Shown in pieces: positions 54,731 to 63,456 of a stretch of DNA of 64,000 bases. Position numbers and translations under genes: made by a program. Position 1 is the first letter of the stretch; the number at the start of each line of letters is the position of its first letter. Where the stretch lies: positions 36,886-100,885 of the forward strand of contig MWJO01000017.1 of NCBI GenBank assembly GCA_002027195.1, read 5' to 3'. This stretch comes from Streptomyces sp. GKU 895 (lineage in GTDB: Bacteria; Actinomycetota; Actinomycetes; Streptomycetales; Streptomycetaceae). Below the pieces are notes generated by a model. That model was not told the origin of the DNA, ran no database searches, and was given only the letters and a program-made list of their open reading frames with translations.

Positions 54731-56337
54731 CAGACCTCCTCGGCGTCGGCGGGGTCGTCGGACGTCTGGCGGCGGCGCAGTCCGTGGAAGTTCTCCACGG
54801 ACACCACCGGCAGCAGCTTGCGCTGCCCGGAGTCCTGGCCGAACGGCCCGTCGCCGCCCATGCCCGGGCCGCCCTCGTATTCGAGGCTGCACCCCTCCGG
54901 GAGCGCCGACTCCTCCAGTCGGCGGGCGTCGCCCACGGCGGCGGTCGGGATCACGTACCGGTCCTCGTACTTGGCGATGGCCAGCAGCCGGTACATCTCC
55001 TCGATCTCGTCCGGCTTCATCCCGACCGCCTCGGTGACCCGCGGATCGGGCTCCTCGCCGAGGTTGATCGCCCGCATGTGGGCGCGCATCGCGGCGAGCT
55101 TCTCCAGGGAGGCCCGCACGGGTGCGGTGTCGCCCGCGGTGAAGACCTCCGCGAGGTACTCCAGCGGGATGCGGAGCGTGTCGATCGCGCCGAAGAGGTT
55201 GCTCGCGTCCTCGCCGTCGTGCCCGGTCTCGGTGAGCGCGTCCACGACCGGTGACAGCGGCGGGATGTACCAGACCATCGGCATCGTGCGGTACTCGGGA
55301 TGCAGCGGCAGGGCGACCTTGTACTTGCTGATCAGCGCGCGCACGGGGGAGCGGCGGGCCGCCTCCATCCAGTCGTACGAGATCCCCGCCTCCTCGGCGG
55401 CCCGCTGCACCGCGGGATCGTCCGGGTCGAGGAAGACACCCAACTGGGCCTCGTAGAGCCCCTTTTCGTCGGGAGTGGAAGCCGCGGCCGTCACCTTGTC
55501 GGCGTCGTAGAGGATCACGCCGAGATAGCGCAGACGGCCCACGCAGGTCTCGGAGCAGACCGTCGGCAGTCCCACCTCGACGCGCGGATAGCACAGGGTG
55601 CACTTCTCGGCCTTGCCGGTGCGGTGGTTGAAGTAGACCTTCTTGTACGGGCATCCGGTCACGCACATCCGCCAGCCCCGGCAGTGGTCCTGGTCGACCA
55701 GGACGATGCCGTCCTCCGCCCGCTTGTACATCGCGCCGGACGGACACGAGGCCACGCAGGACGGGTTGAGGCAGTGCTCGCAGATGCGCGGCAGATAGAA
55801 CATGAAGGTCTGCTCGAACTCGAACTTCACCTTCTCCGCCGCCTGTTGGCGGGTGCGCTCGACCATCGGGTCGAGGTCGCCGTAGGCAGGGGCACCCGCG
55901 AGGTTGTCGTCCCAGTTCGAGGACCACTCGATCTTCATCGGCTTGCCGTCGATCTGCGACACCGGCCGCGCCACCGGGAAGTCGTCACCGAGCGGGGCGT
56001 CGGTGAGGTTCTTGTAGTCGTAGGTCCAGGGCTCGTAGTAGTCCTTGATCTCCGGGAGCCTGGGGTTGGAGAAGATGCCGAGGAGCTTGTGGAAGCGGCC
56101 GCCCGCCTTCAGCTTCAGCGCGCCGCGTCTGTTCAGCTCCCAGCCGCCGCGCCACTTCTCCTGGTCCTCGTAGCGGCGCGGATAGCCCTGCCCGGGGCGG
56201 GTCTCGACATTGTTGAACCAGACGTACTCCATGCCCTGCCGGTTGGTCCACGCCTGCTTGCAGGTGACCGAGCAGGTGTGGCAGCCGATGCACTTGTCGA
56301 GGTTCATGACCATCGCGATCTGTGCCATCGCTCGCAT
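54730..56337 (-). CDS. narH: respiratory nitrate reductase beta subunit NarH
   Basis: A 535-residue iron-sulfur protein carrying electrons from NarI to NarG. Cys groups are complete: CIGCHTCSVTCK, CEHCLNPSCVASCP, CRGWRMCVTGCP (the Trp where a Cys would be marks the 3Fe-4S site) and CTLCYPRVEVGLPTVCSETC. Start ATG 56337 overlaps the narG stop by one base and has GAGG upstream; an ATG three codons later is possible. Confidence 0.95.
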   Translation of the reverse strand: MRAMAQIAMVMNLDKCIGCHTCSVTCKQAWTNRQGMEYVWFNNVETRPGQGYPRRYEDQEKWRGGWELNRRGALKLKAGGRFHKLLGIFSNPRLPEIKDYYEPWTYDYKNLTDAPLGDDFPVARPVSQIDGKPMKIEWSSNWDDNLAGAPAYGDLDPMVERTRQQAAEKVKFEFEQTFMFYLPRICEHCLNPSCVASCPSGAMYKRAEDGIVLVDQDHCRGWRMCVTGCPYKKVYFNHRTGKAEKCTLCYPRVEVGLPTVCSETCVGRLRYLGVILYDADKVTAAASTPDEKGLYEAQLGVFLDPDDPAVQRAAEEAGISYDWMEAARRSPVRALISKYKVALPLHPEYRTMPMVWYIPPLSPVVDALTETGHDGEDASNLFGAIDTLRIPLEYLAEVFTAGDTAPVRASLEKLAAMRAHMRAINLGEEPDPRVTEAVGMKPDEIEEMYRLLAIAKYEDRYVIPTAAVGDARRLEESALPEGCSLEYEGGPGMGGDGPFGQDSGQRKLLPVVSVENFHGLRRRQTSDDPADAEEV

Positions 56338-59300
56338 CAGTACTGCACCTCCTGGCTGCGGCGGCGGATGACCGTCACCTCGTCGCGCTGGTTGCCCGTC
56401 GGGCCCAGGTAGTTGAAGGCCCAGCTCAACTGGGCGTAGCCGCCGATGAGATGGGACGGCTTGAGGATCAGCCGGGTCAGGGAGTTGTGGATGCCGCCGC
56501 GCTTGCCGGTGGCCTCCGTCGTCGGCACGTTGACCGTGCGTTCCTGCGCGTGGTGCATGTAGACCGTGCCGGCCGGCATCCGGTGCGAGACGACCGCGCG
56601 GGCGACGACCACGCCGTTGCGGTTGACCGCCTCGATCCAGTCGTCGTCCTTCACCCCGATCGCGTCCGCGTCCTGCGGGGACATCCAGATGGTCTGGCCG
56701 CCGCGGGAGAGGGCCAGCATGAACAGGTTGTCCTGGTACTCGGAGTGGATGGACCACTTGTTGTGCGGGGTGAGGTAACGGACCGTCACCTCCCGTTGCC
56801 CGTCCGGGCCGAGGTGTGGTTCCCCGAACAGCTTGTTCATGTCGAGGGGCGGCCGGTAGACGGGGAGCGCCTCGCCCAGTTCGTGGATCCAGTCGTGGTC
56901 CAGGAAGAAGTGCTGGCGGCCGGTGAGGGTGTGCCAGGGCTTGAGGTGCTCGGTGTTGAGCGTGAACGCCGTGTACCTGCGGCCGCCGGACTCGCTGCCC
57001 GACCACTCCGGCGAGGTGATGACCGGGACGGGCGCCGCCTGGGTGTCGGCGTAGGTGATGCGCTTGCCCTCGTGCTCGGCGGCCAGATGGGCCATCTCCT
57101 GCCCGGTGCGCGCTTCCAGGGTGTGGAAACCCTGGGTGGCGAGGCGGCCGTTGGTGGTGCCGGACAGGGCGAGGATGGTGTTCGCGGCCTTCACGGCGGT
57201 GTCGATCGAGGGGCGGCCCGCGTAGCCGGTGCCGTTCAGCTCGGCCAGGTGCCGCACCTCTTCGTCCGGCTTGAGGGCGATGCCCTTGCAGGGCAGGCCC
57301 AGTTGCTCGACCAGCGGGCCGAGGGCACGGAACTTGGCGCCGATCATCGTGTAGTCCCGCTCGACGACCGTCAGGTTCGGCATCGTCTTCCCGGGCACCG
57401 GATCGCACTCGCCGCGCTTCCAGTCCAGGACCACCCCGCCGGGCTGGGCGGTCTCGCCCGGGGTGTCGTGCTGCAACGGGGACGCCACCAGGTCCTTGCG
57501 GGTGCCCAGGTGCAGGACCGCCATCTCGCTGAGCCGGTCGGCCAGCGCCTTGAAGGTGTCGAAGTCGGTGCGGGCCTGCCAGGGCGGGTCCACGGCCGGG
57601 GTGAAGGAGTGCACGTAGGGGTGCATGTCGGTGGACGACAGGTCGTGCTTCTCGTACCAGGTCGCGGCCGGCAGGACGACGTCCGACAGCAGTGTCGACG
57701 AGGTCTGCCGGAAGTCCAGCGACAGCAGCAGGTCGAGCTTGCCCTCGGGGGCCTCCTCCCGCCACTTCACGTCCCTGGGCCGCTCGTGCGGCTCCGCTTC
57801 CCGGGCGCTCAACGACGAGTGCGTGCCCAGCAGATGCCGGGTGAAGTACTCGGCGCCCTTGGCCGACGAGCCGAGCAGGTTGGCCCGCCACAGCGTCAGC
57901 ACGCGCGGCCAGTTCTGCGGGGCGTCCGGGTCCTCGCAGGCGAAGTTGAGGGTGCCCGCGCGGAGTTCGGCCACCGCCTTGGCCACCGGGTCGCCGAAGA
58001 CCTCGCCCAGCTCCAGGGGGTTGCGGTCGAAGGTCGGGTACGACGGCATCCAGCCCGAACGCGCCGACTGGGCGAGGCAGTCGGCGCCCGTCATGCCCTT
58101 GAACCGGCCCTCGCCGAGCGGCGAGGACAGCACGTCGGCGGTGAAGTGGTCGTAGCGCCACTGATCGGTGTTGAGGAACCAGTACGCGGTGCCGATCATC
58201 TGCCGCGGTGGCCGCGACCAGTCCGACGCGGCGGCCAGCGTCGCCCAGCCGGTGACCGGGCGGCACTTCTCCTGGCCGACGTAGTGTGCCCAGCCGCCGC
58301 CGTTGCGGCCCTGGCAGCCGGTGAGCTGGAGCAGGGCCAGGAAGGCGCGGTAGATGGTCTCGGAGTGGAACCAGTGGTTGGTGCCGGCGCCCATGAGGAT
58401 CATGCAGCGGCCCTTGGAGCGCTCGGCGGTCCGCGCGAACTCCCGTGCGATCTTGACGCACTTGGCGGCCGGTACCGAGGTGTGCGCCTCCTGCCAGGCC
58501 GGGGTGCCGGGCGCCTCGGCGTCCTCGTAGGAAGCGGGCCAACTGCCGGGCATGCCGGCCCGCTCGATGCCGTACTGGGCGAGCAGCAGGTCGAACACGG
58601 TCGTCACCAGCGGACCGTCCGGACCACCGAGCCGGGTGGCCGGTACGCCACGGCGTACGACGTCGCCGCGGCCCTGGCCGTGCTCGCCGCCCTCGGTGTC
58701 GAAGCGGGGGAGCAGGACCTCGACGCCGGTCGCGATGTTCTGGCCGTGCAGGGTCAGCGTCGGTTCGATCGCGCCGAGTTCGAGGTTCCAGCGGCCCTTG
58801 CCCGAGTCGGTCCAGCGGAAGCCCAGGGAGCCGTTCGGGACGACCGCGCGCCCGCTCGCCGCGTCCAGCACCACCGTCTTCCACTCCGCGCCCTCGCCCT
58901 CCTGGCCGAGGTCGGTGGCGCGCAGGAACTTCGAGGGGACGAGCGCGCCGTCCTTCTCGGTGAGCGTCACCAGGAACGGCAGGTCGGTGAACTTCTTGAC
59001 GTAGTCCGTGAAGAACGGTGTCTCACGGTCGACGAAGAACTCCTTCAGGATGACGTGCCCCATCGCCAGGGCCAGCGCCCCGTCCGTGCCGGGGTGCGGG
59101 TGCAGCCACTCGTCGGCGAACTTGGCGTTGTCCGCGTAGTCGGGGGCGACCACGACCACCTTCTGGCCCCGATAGCGGGCCTCGGCCATCCAGTGCGCGT
59201 CCGGGGTGCGGGTGACGGGGACGTTCGAGCCCCACATCATCAGGTAGGCCGCGTCCCACCAGTCGCCCGACTCCGGGACGTCCGTCTGGTCGCCGAAGAC

Positions 59301-60020
59301 CTGCGGGGAGGCGACGGGAAGGTCGGCGTACCAGTCGTAGAACGACAGCATCGGGGCGCCGATCAGCGAATGGAAGCGCGCTCCGGCCGCGTGCGACACC
59401 ATCGACATCGCCGGGATGGGGGAGAAACCGGCGATGCGGTCGGGGCCGTACGTCTTGATCGTGTGGACGTGGGCGGCGGCGACGATCTCGACCGCCTCGT
59501 CCCAGGTCGCGCGGACCAGGCCGCCCTTGCCGCGGGCCTGCTGGTAGCGGCGGCGGCGCTCGGGGTCGTTCTGGATGTCCTGCCAGGCCAGCACCGGGTC
59601 GCCGGTCCTCGCGAGCGCCTGGCGGTACAGCTCCAGCAGGACACCGCGGACGTACGGGTAGCGCACCCGGGTGGGGGAGTACGTGTACCAGGAGAACGCG
59701 GCGCCGCGGGGGCAGCCGCGCGGCTCGTACTCGGGGCGGTCGGGGCCGACGCTCGGGTAGTCGGTCTGCTGGGTCTCCCAGGTGATGATGCCGTCCTTGA
59801 CGTACACCTTCCACCGGCAGGAACCCGTGCAGTTCACGCCGTGCGTGGAGTTCACGACCTTGTCGTGGCTCCAGCGGTCCCGGTAGAAGGCGTCCGCCTC
59901 GCGCCCGCCGGTCAGCTCGATGCGGTGCAGGTCGGGCGCGGGCGTGCCGGGCCGGAAGAAACGCCCGGCCTTCAGCAGCGCCGCACCCGGCTCGGTGGGC
60001 GGTATCTGGGTGTCGGTCAC
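56337..60020 (-). CDS. narG: respiratory nitrate reductase alpha subunit NarG
   Basis: The 1227-residue catalytic subunit reducing nitrate to nitrite with a molybdenum bis-MGD cofactor, at the cytoplasmic face of the membrane. His60, Cys64, Cys68 and Cys103 (HGVNCTGSC ... RGCPRG) keep the exact 4-4-35 spacing of the FS0 cluster ligands known in E. coli NarG, and SFYDWYADLPVASP holds the Mo-ligating Asp (residue 229). Frame intact over 3.7 kb. Heads narGHJI; no nitrate transporter (narK) or regulator is adjacent. Streptomyces use such enzymes for survival and redox balance when oxygen is low. Confidence 0.96.
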   Translation of the reverse strand: MTDTQIPPTEPGAALLKAGRFFRPGTPAPDLHRIELTGGREADAFYRDRWSHDKVVNSTHGVNCTGSCRWKVYVKDGIITWETQQTDYPSVGPDRPEYEPRGCPRGAAFSWYTYSPTRVRYPYVRGVLLELYRQALARTGDPVLAWQDIQNDPERRRRYQQARGKGGLVRATWDEAVEIVAAAHVHTIKTYGPDRIAGFSPIPAMSMVSHAAGARFHSLIGAPMLSFYDWYADLPVASPQVFGDQTDVPESGDWWDAAYLMMWGSNVPVTRTPDAHWMAEARYRGQKVVVVAPDYADNAKFADEWLHPHPGTDGALALAMGHVILKEFFVDRETPFFTDYVKKFTDLPFLVTLTEKDGALVPSKFLRATDLGQEGEGAEWKTVVLDAASGRAVVPNGSLGFRWTDSGKGRWNLELGAIEPTLTLHGQNIATGVEVLLPRFDTEGGEHGQGRGDVVRRGVPATRLGGPDGPLVTTVFDLLLAQYGIERAGMPGSWPASYEDAEAPGTPAWQEAHTSVPAAKCVKIAREFARTAERSKGRCMILMGAGTNHWFHSETIYRAFLALLQLTGCQGRNGGGWAHYVGQEKCRPVTGWATLAAASDWSRPPRQMIGTAYWFLNTDQWRYDHFTADVLSSPLGEGRFKGMTGADCLAQSARSGWMPSYPTFDRNPLELGEVFGDPVAKAVAELRAGTLNFACEDPDAPQNWPRVLTLWRANLLGSSAKGAEYFTRHLLGTHSSLSAREAEPHERPRDVKWREEAPEGKLDLLLSLDFRQTSSTLLSDVVLPAATWYEKHDLSSTDMHPYVHSFTPAVDPPWQARTDFDTFKALADRLSEMAVLHLGTRKDLVASPLQHDTPGETAQPGGVVLDWKRGECDPVPGKTMPNLTVVERDYTMIGAKFRALGPLVEQLGLPCKGIALKPDEEVRHLAELNGTGYAGRPSIDTAVKAANTILALSGTTNGRLATQGFHTLEARTGQEMAHLAAEHEGKRITYADTQAAPVPVITSPEWSGSESGGRRYTAFTLNTEHLKPWHTLTGRQHFFLDHDWIHELGEALPVYRPPLDMNKLFGEPHLGPDGQREVTVRYLTPHNKWSIHSEYQDNLFMLALSRGGQTIWMSPQDADAIGVKDDDWIEAVNRNGVVVARAVVSHRMPAGTVYMHHAQERTVNVPTTEATGKRGGIHNSLTRLILKPSHLIGGYAQLSWAFNYLGPTGNQRDEVTVIRRRSQEVQY

Positions 60021-60113
60021 ATGCGCTCCCTTGCTGGCCCGTGCTTCCGAAGCTAGGGGCCAGGGCGGGAACGCACCTGTTCACGGCACCCGTACGGGTG
60101 CGCGTACGACGGG

Positions 60114-60929
60114 TCAGGGCTTGCGGGCCACCCCCGCGTACACCGGTACGACGCCCTCCGCCTGGGCCTCGACGTCGACGGGCTCCGGCCGCCAGCCGGT
60201 CACCGGGATCACGCCCGGGCCGAGCAGCTCCAGACCGGCGAAGAAACGCGAGAACTCGGTCAGCGAGCGCGGATGGAACGGCGTACCGCTCGCCCGGAAG
60301 TGCTCCGCGGCCTTCCCGACGGCCTCCGGGCTCAGGTCGGGGGTGACCTGGGAGAGGATCACGTAGCTGCCGGGGGCGAGCTGGGCGACGTACCGCTCCA
60401 GCAGGCCGTACACGTCGTCGCCGTCCGGGTCCTCGCCGAGGTAGTGGGTGAGCGCCACCAGTGACAGCGCGACCGGGCGGGAGAAGTCCAGGGTCTGCGC
60501 GGCCAGGCGCAGGATGGTGTCCGGGTCACGGACATCGGCGTGCACGTAGTTCGTGGCGCCCTCGGCGGTGCTGCGCAGGAGCGCCTGGGCGTGGCGCAGG
60601 ACGATCGGGTCGTTGTCGACGTACACGACGCGCGCGTCCTGGGCGACCTCCTGGGCGACCTGGTGGAGGTTCGGCTCGGTCGGGATGCCGGTGCCGATGT
60701 CGAGGAACTGGCGGACGCCCGCCTCGGCGGCCGTCCGGACCGCCCGGTGCATGAACCGGCGGTTGGCGCGCGCCCCGCGCACCACGGTGCCGTCCGAGGC
60801 GAGGATCCGGCGGGCCAGCGCCTCGTCCACCGGATAGTTGTCCTTGCCGCCGAGCCACCAGTCGTACACGCGGGCCGGATGGGGCCGGGTGGTGTCGAGG
60901 ATGCTGGGCGCGGCTTCCGGTCCGGTCAT
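60114..60929 (-). CDS. DUF574-type SAM-dependent methyltransferase
   Basis: A 271-residue member of the actinobacterial family PF04672. Signature segments: RPHPARVYDWWLGGKDNYPVDE near the N-terminus, FLDIGTGIPTEPNLHQVAQ (cofactor site) and VVYVDNDPIVLRHAQALL. Streptomyces carry dozens of copies, often beside XRE-DUF5753 regulators as here; substrates are unknown. Starts 30 bases after the regulator gene on the same strand. Confidence 0.92.
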   Translation of the reverse strand: MTGPEAAPSILDTTRPHPARVYDWWLGGKDNYPVDEALARRILASDGTVVRGARANRRFMHRAVRTAAEAGVRQFLDIGTGIPTEPNLHQVAQEVAQDARVVYVDNDPIVLRHAQALLRSTAEGATNYVHADVRDPDTILRLAAQTLDFSRPVALSLVALTHYLGEDPDGDDVYGLLERYVAQLAPGSYVILSQVTPDLSPEAVGKAAEHFRASGTPFHPRSLTEFSRFFAGLELLGPGVIPVTGWRPEPVDVEAQAEGVVPVYAGVARKP

Positions 60930-60959
60930 GCGGCGGTCTCTCCTCGGTGCTCGAAGGGC

Positions 60960-61823
60960 TCAGTAGGCGGCGCGGCGTTCCCTGAGGATCTTCTTGGTGC
61001 GCTCGGCCGACGCCGCGCGCGCCGTCATGTGGTCCAGGACCTCCAGATGCAGGGAGACCTCCTTGCGGGAGTCCAGGTACAGGGCGCCGGTCAGATACTC
61101 GGTGAACGCCATGTCCGGCAGTTCGGGCTCGGCGAAGCGGAAGAGGGAGAAGGGGGCGTACGTCCCCGGGTGCGGGCCCGCGGCGAACTCGGCTATCTGC
61201 AGCGTGATCCGGTCGCGTTCGGCGAACTCCAGCAGCTTGTCCAGCTGTTCCCGCATGACCTGACCGCCGTGGCCGACCGGCCGGGCCAGCACCGTCTCGT
61301 CCATGATCACCCACAGGTGGGGCGGGTCGGGGCGTTCCAGGAGCTGCTGGCGGGTCATCCGCAGGGCCACATGCCGCTCGACGGTGTCCGGGCCGGCCTG
61401 CGCGATCGTCCCCGCCTCCATCACGGCACGCGCGTACGCCTCGGTCTGGAGCAGGCCCGGCACGAAGTGCGGCTCGTAGGAGCGGATGATGCGGGCCGCG
61501 CCCTCCAGGCTCACGTACAGGCTGAACCAGTCCGGCAGCACGTCGTGGAACCGCTGCCACCAGCCCGGCTGGTTCGCCTCCTCGGCCAGCGCGACGAACG
61601 CGTCCGCCTCCTCCGCGGAGACGCCGTACGTCGACAACAGCAGCTGGACGTACGGGATCTTCAGGGAGACCTCGGCCATTTCCATGCGCCGCACCGTCGC
61701 CGGAGCCACGCGCAGGACCTTCGCGGCCTCCTCGCGTTTCAACCCGGCCGCCTCGCGCAGCTCCTGGAGCCGCTTGCCGAGCACCACCTGGCCCACCGTG
61801 GGCGCAGGCCGCCGCTCACTCAC
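60960..61823 (-). CDS. XRE-type helix-turn-helix regulator with DUF5753
   Basis: A 287-residue DNA-binding protein: N-terminal HTH (LGKRLQELREAAGLKREEAAKVLRVAPATVRRMEMAEVSLK) and a C-terminal DUF5753 domain (IRSYEPHFVPGLLQTEAYARAVME ... MREQLDKLLEFAERDRITLQIAEFAAG ... YLDSRKEVSLHLEVLDHMTARAAS). This pairing is abundant in Streptomyces, commonly with a small DUF397 protein; none is seen here. Likely regulates itself and the methyltransferase downstream. Confidence 0.92.
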   Translation of the reverse strand: MSERRPAPTVGQVVLGKRLQELREAAGLKREEAAKVLRVAPATVRRMEMAEVSLKIPYVQLLLSTYGVSAEEADAFVALAEEANQPGWWQRFHDVLPDWFSLYVSLEGAARIIRSYEPHFVPGLLQTEAYARAVMEAGTIAQAGPDTVERHVALRMTRQQLLERPDPPHLWVIMDETVLARPVGHGGQVMREQLDKLLEFAERDRITLQIAEFAAGPHPGTYAPFSLFRFAEPELPDMAFTEYLTGALYLDSRKEVSLHLEVLDHMTARAASAERTKKILRERRAAY

Positions 61824-61981
61824 GCCACGCCTCCCCTACGCGCCGAAGTATCCGAGGCAGTGTGTCATGTTCCGCTGTCAGTCTCACGTGATCGGTGGTG
61901 AGGCGCTCGCCACGCGGGGCGCCCTGGAGGGCTTGGCCACGCCGGGTGGTGGGGGGCGTCGGTCCGCGTGTGGGGGACGCA

Positions 61982-61998
61982 ATTACCCCGCGTGTAAT
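61982..61998. promoter_or_regulatory. dyad ATTAC-N7-GTAAT, possible operator
   Basis: ATTACCCCGCGTGTAAT is a five-base inverted repeat with a seven-base spacer, unusually A/T-rich for this genome and 160 bases upstream of the XRE-DUF5753 start. Possibly its autoregulatory site; no experimental consensus is known to me. Confidence 0.3.
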
Positions 61999-62033
61999 CG
62001 ACCGTTCACGGCGGGCGCGGGATGGTGGAGTCA

Positions 62034-62071
62034 CCGGGTTCCGGGGCGGCGCACTCCGGTCCGGAACCCGG
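62034..62071 (-). terminator. hairpin terminator downstream of the second XRE regulator
   Basis: CCGGGTTCCGG (62034-62044) and CCGGAACCCGG (62061-62071) form a perfect 11-pair stem around a 16-base loop, 100 bases past the stop at 62171. Confidence 0.6.
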
Positions 62072-62170
62072 GTTCACCTCTCCCGTGCCGCGCGCCCACC
62101 TCGACGGAGGCTGATCCGCCACGTCCGCAGCCCAGTTGTCCGCCCTCCAGCACGCCGCCCTGAGGGCGCG

Positions 62171-62992
62171 TCAGGAGACGAACCCCTGAAGGTACTTGAC
62201 CGTCGCCGGGTCGGCCGGGAGGAACGTCTCGATGGCCAGTTCGGCGACGGTCACGTCCATGGGTGTGTTGAAGGTGGAGATGGACGACACGAACGACAGC
62301 ACCCGGCCCTCGTGCTCGATCCGCATCGGCAGCGCGAAGTAGGCGGGCGGCTCCAGATCCTCGCCGTGGTCGTTCTCGTCGTCCTCGTCGTTGTCGTGGG
62401 CGAGCGGATACGCCGCCACCTCCTCGTACAGCGCCCGCAACGGCTCGGAGCGGCGCAGGGCGACCTGCCGCCGCATCTGCTCCAGGAGATGCCCGCGCCA
62501 GGCTCGCAGGTTGCGGATGCGGGGCGCCATGCCCTCCGGGTGCAGAGTCAGCCGCATGGCGTTGAGCGGGGGTGCGAGCAACGACTCCGGGATGCCGTCG
62601 AGCAGCATCAGGATGCCGCGGTTGGCGGCGACCACGTTGTACATCGCGTCCAACACCAGTGCCGGGTACGGCTCGTAGCCCTGGATGAGCCGCTCGATGC
62701 CGTCCCGCAGGGCGTCGAGCTCGGGGGCCGCCAGCGGGGTCTCCGCGTAGCGCGGGGCGTAACCGGCCGCCAGCAGCAGCGCGTTGCGCTCCCGGACCGG
62801 CACGTCCAGATGCTCCGCCAGCCGCAGCACCATCTCCTCGCTCGGCCGCGAACGCCCCGTCTCGATGAAGCTGATGTGCCGCGCGGAGGAGTCGGCCCGC
62901 AGCGCCAGCTCCAGTTGACTGACCCGACGCTGCTCCCGCCAGGCCCGCAGCAGCGGGCCCACGGCCCGGTCGTCGGCAGTGGTGGTGGTCAT
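62171..62992 (-). CDS. XRE family regulator with MmyB-like ligand domain
   Basis: A 273-residue regulator. HTH: LLRAWREQRRVSQLELALRADSSARHISFIETGRSRPSEEMVLRLAEHLDVPVRERNALLLAAGYAP. The C-terminal part (YNVVAANRGILMLLDGIPESLL ... MRLTLHPEGMAPRIRNL ... ALPMRIEHEGRVLSFVSSISTFNTPMDVTVAELAIETFLPAD) matches the MmyB-like family that binds small lipophilic ligands. Such genes in actinobacteria often control an adjacent oxidoreductase; here the divergent neighbour is the pterin dehydratase gene. Start ATG 62992. Confidence 0.9.
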   Translation of the reverse strand: MTTTTADDRAVGPLLRAWREQRRVSQLELALRADSSARHISFIETGRSRPSEEMVLRLAEHLDVPVRERNALLLAAGYAPRYAETPLAAPELDALRDGIERLIQGYEPYPALVLDAMYNVVAANRGILMLLDGIPESLLAPPLNAMRLTLHPEGMAPRIRNLRAWRGHLLEQMRRQVALRRSEPLRALYEEVAAYPLAHDNDEDDENDHGEDLEPPAYFALPMRIEHEGRVLSFVSSISTFNTPMDVTVAELAIETFLPADPATVKYLQGFVS

Positions 62993-63146
62993 ACGACGAC
63001 CGTAGACGAAGGCCGGGGGCGCCCGCGAAGAGAAATCCGGCGCGATCGGACGGCGCGGTCCCTTCTGACCAGGCGTTCCGTGCCCCGCCTGTGGCACGCT
63101 GAGAGAACATGCCCACCGCACCCGCAGTCCAGGAAGGAGCGACGTC

Positions 63147-63452
63147 ATGGCCGTCGAACCGCTGTCGCAGAAGGAGATCGAGGACCGGCTCGCGGAACTG
63201 CCGGGCTGGTCGGTCGACGGTGACCGCCTCACCTGCTCCTACCGGCTGTCCTCGCACTTCGCGGCCACCGCGATGGTCGTCCACATCGCCCAGGTCCAGG
63301 AAGAGCTGGACCACCACTCCGACCTCACCCTCGGTTACAACACGGTCGCCCTGAGCGTGAACACCCACAGTGTCGGCGGCGCCGTCACGGAGAAGGACTT
63401 CGAGCTCGCCCAGCGGGTGGCGGCGCTGGCCCCCGGCCACGGAGCCCAGTGA
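63147..63452 (+). CDS. 4a-hydroxytetrahydrobiopterin dehydratase (PCD/DCoH family)
   Basis: A 101-residue enzyme that regenerates the pterin cofactor after aromatic amino-acid hydroxylation, or acts in molybdopterin metabolism. The active-site pattern HHSDLTLGYNTVALSVNTHSVGGAVTEKDFELA contains the two-His motif plus the later His and Asp. AGGAAGGAG precedes the ATG. No aromatic hydroxylase gene is adjacent. Confidence 0.92.
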   Translation: MAVEPLSQKEIEDRLAELPGWSVDGDRLTCSYRLSSHFAATAMVVHIAQVQEELDHHSDLTLGYNTVALSVNTHSVGGAVTEKDFELAQRVAALAPGHGAQ

Positions 63453-63456
63453 CGGC

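Larger units (their letters stand above)
61824..62170. other. intergenic region (347 bp) between two minus-strand regulators
   Basis: No gene seen. It holds an imperfect dyad at 61982-61998 and a terminator hairpin at 62034-62071 (both listed separately). Part of it (61855-61900) has a less G/C-rich stretch likely to carry the promoter of the XRE-DUF5753 gene. Confidence 0.6.

Noticed and set aside
53520..60020. nar operon as horizontally acquired
   Set aside because: Base composition and codon use look like the rest of the window, and there are no flanking repeats or transposases.
56322..60056. A 1244-codon plus-strand open frame antisense to narG
   Set aside because: No recognisable domain, no start context, and narG on the other strand is fully conserved.
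62030..62075. tRNA-like GGGTTC segment
   Set aside because: No acceptor stem, anticodon arm or proper T-loop; the bases are explained by a perfect terminator hairpin.
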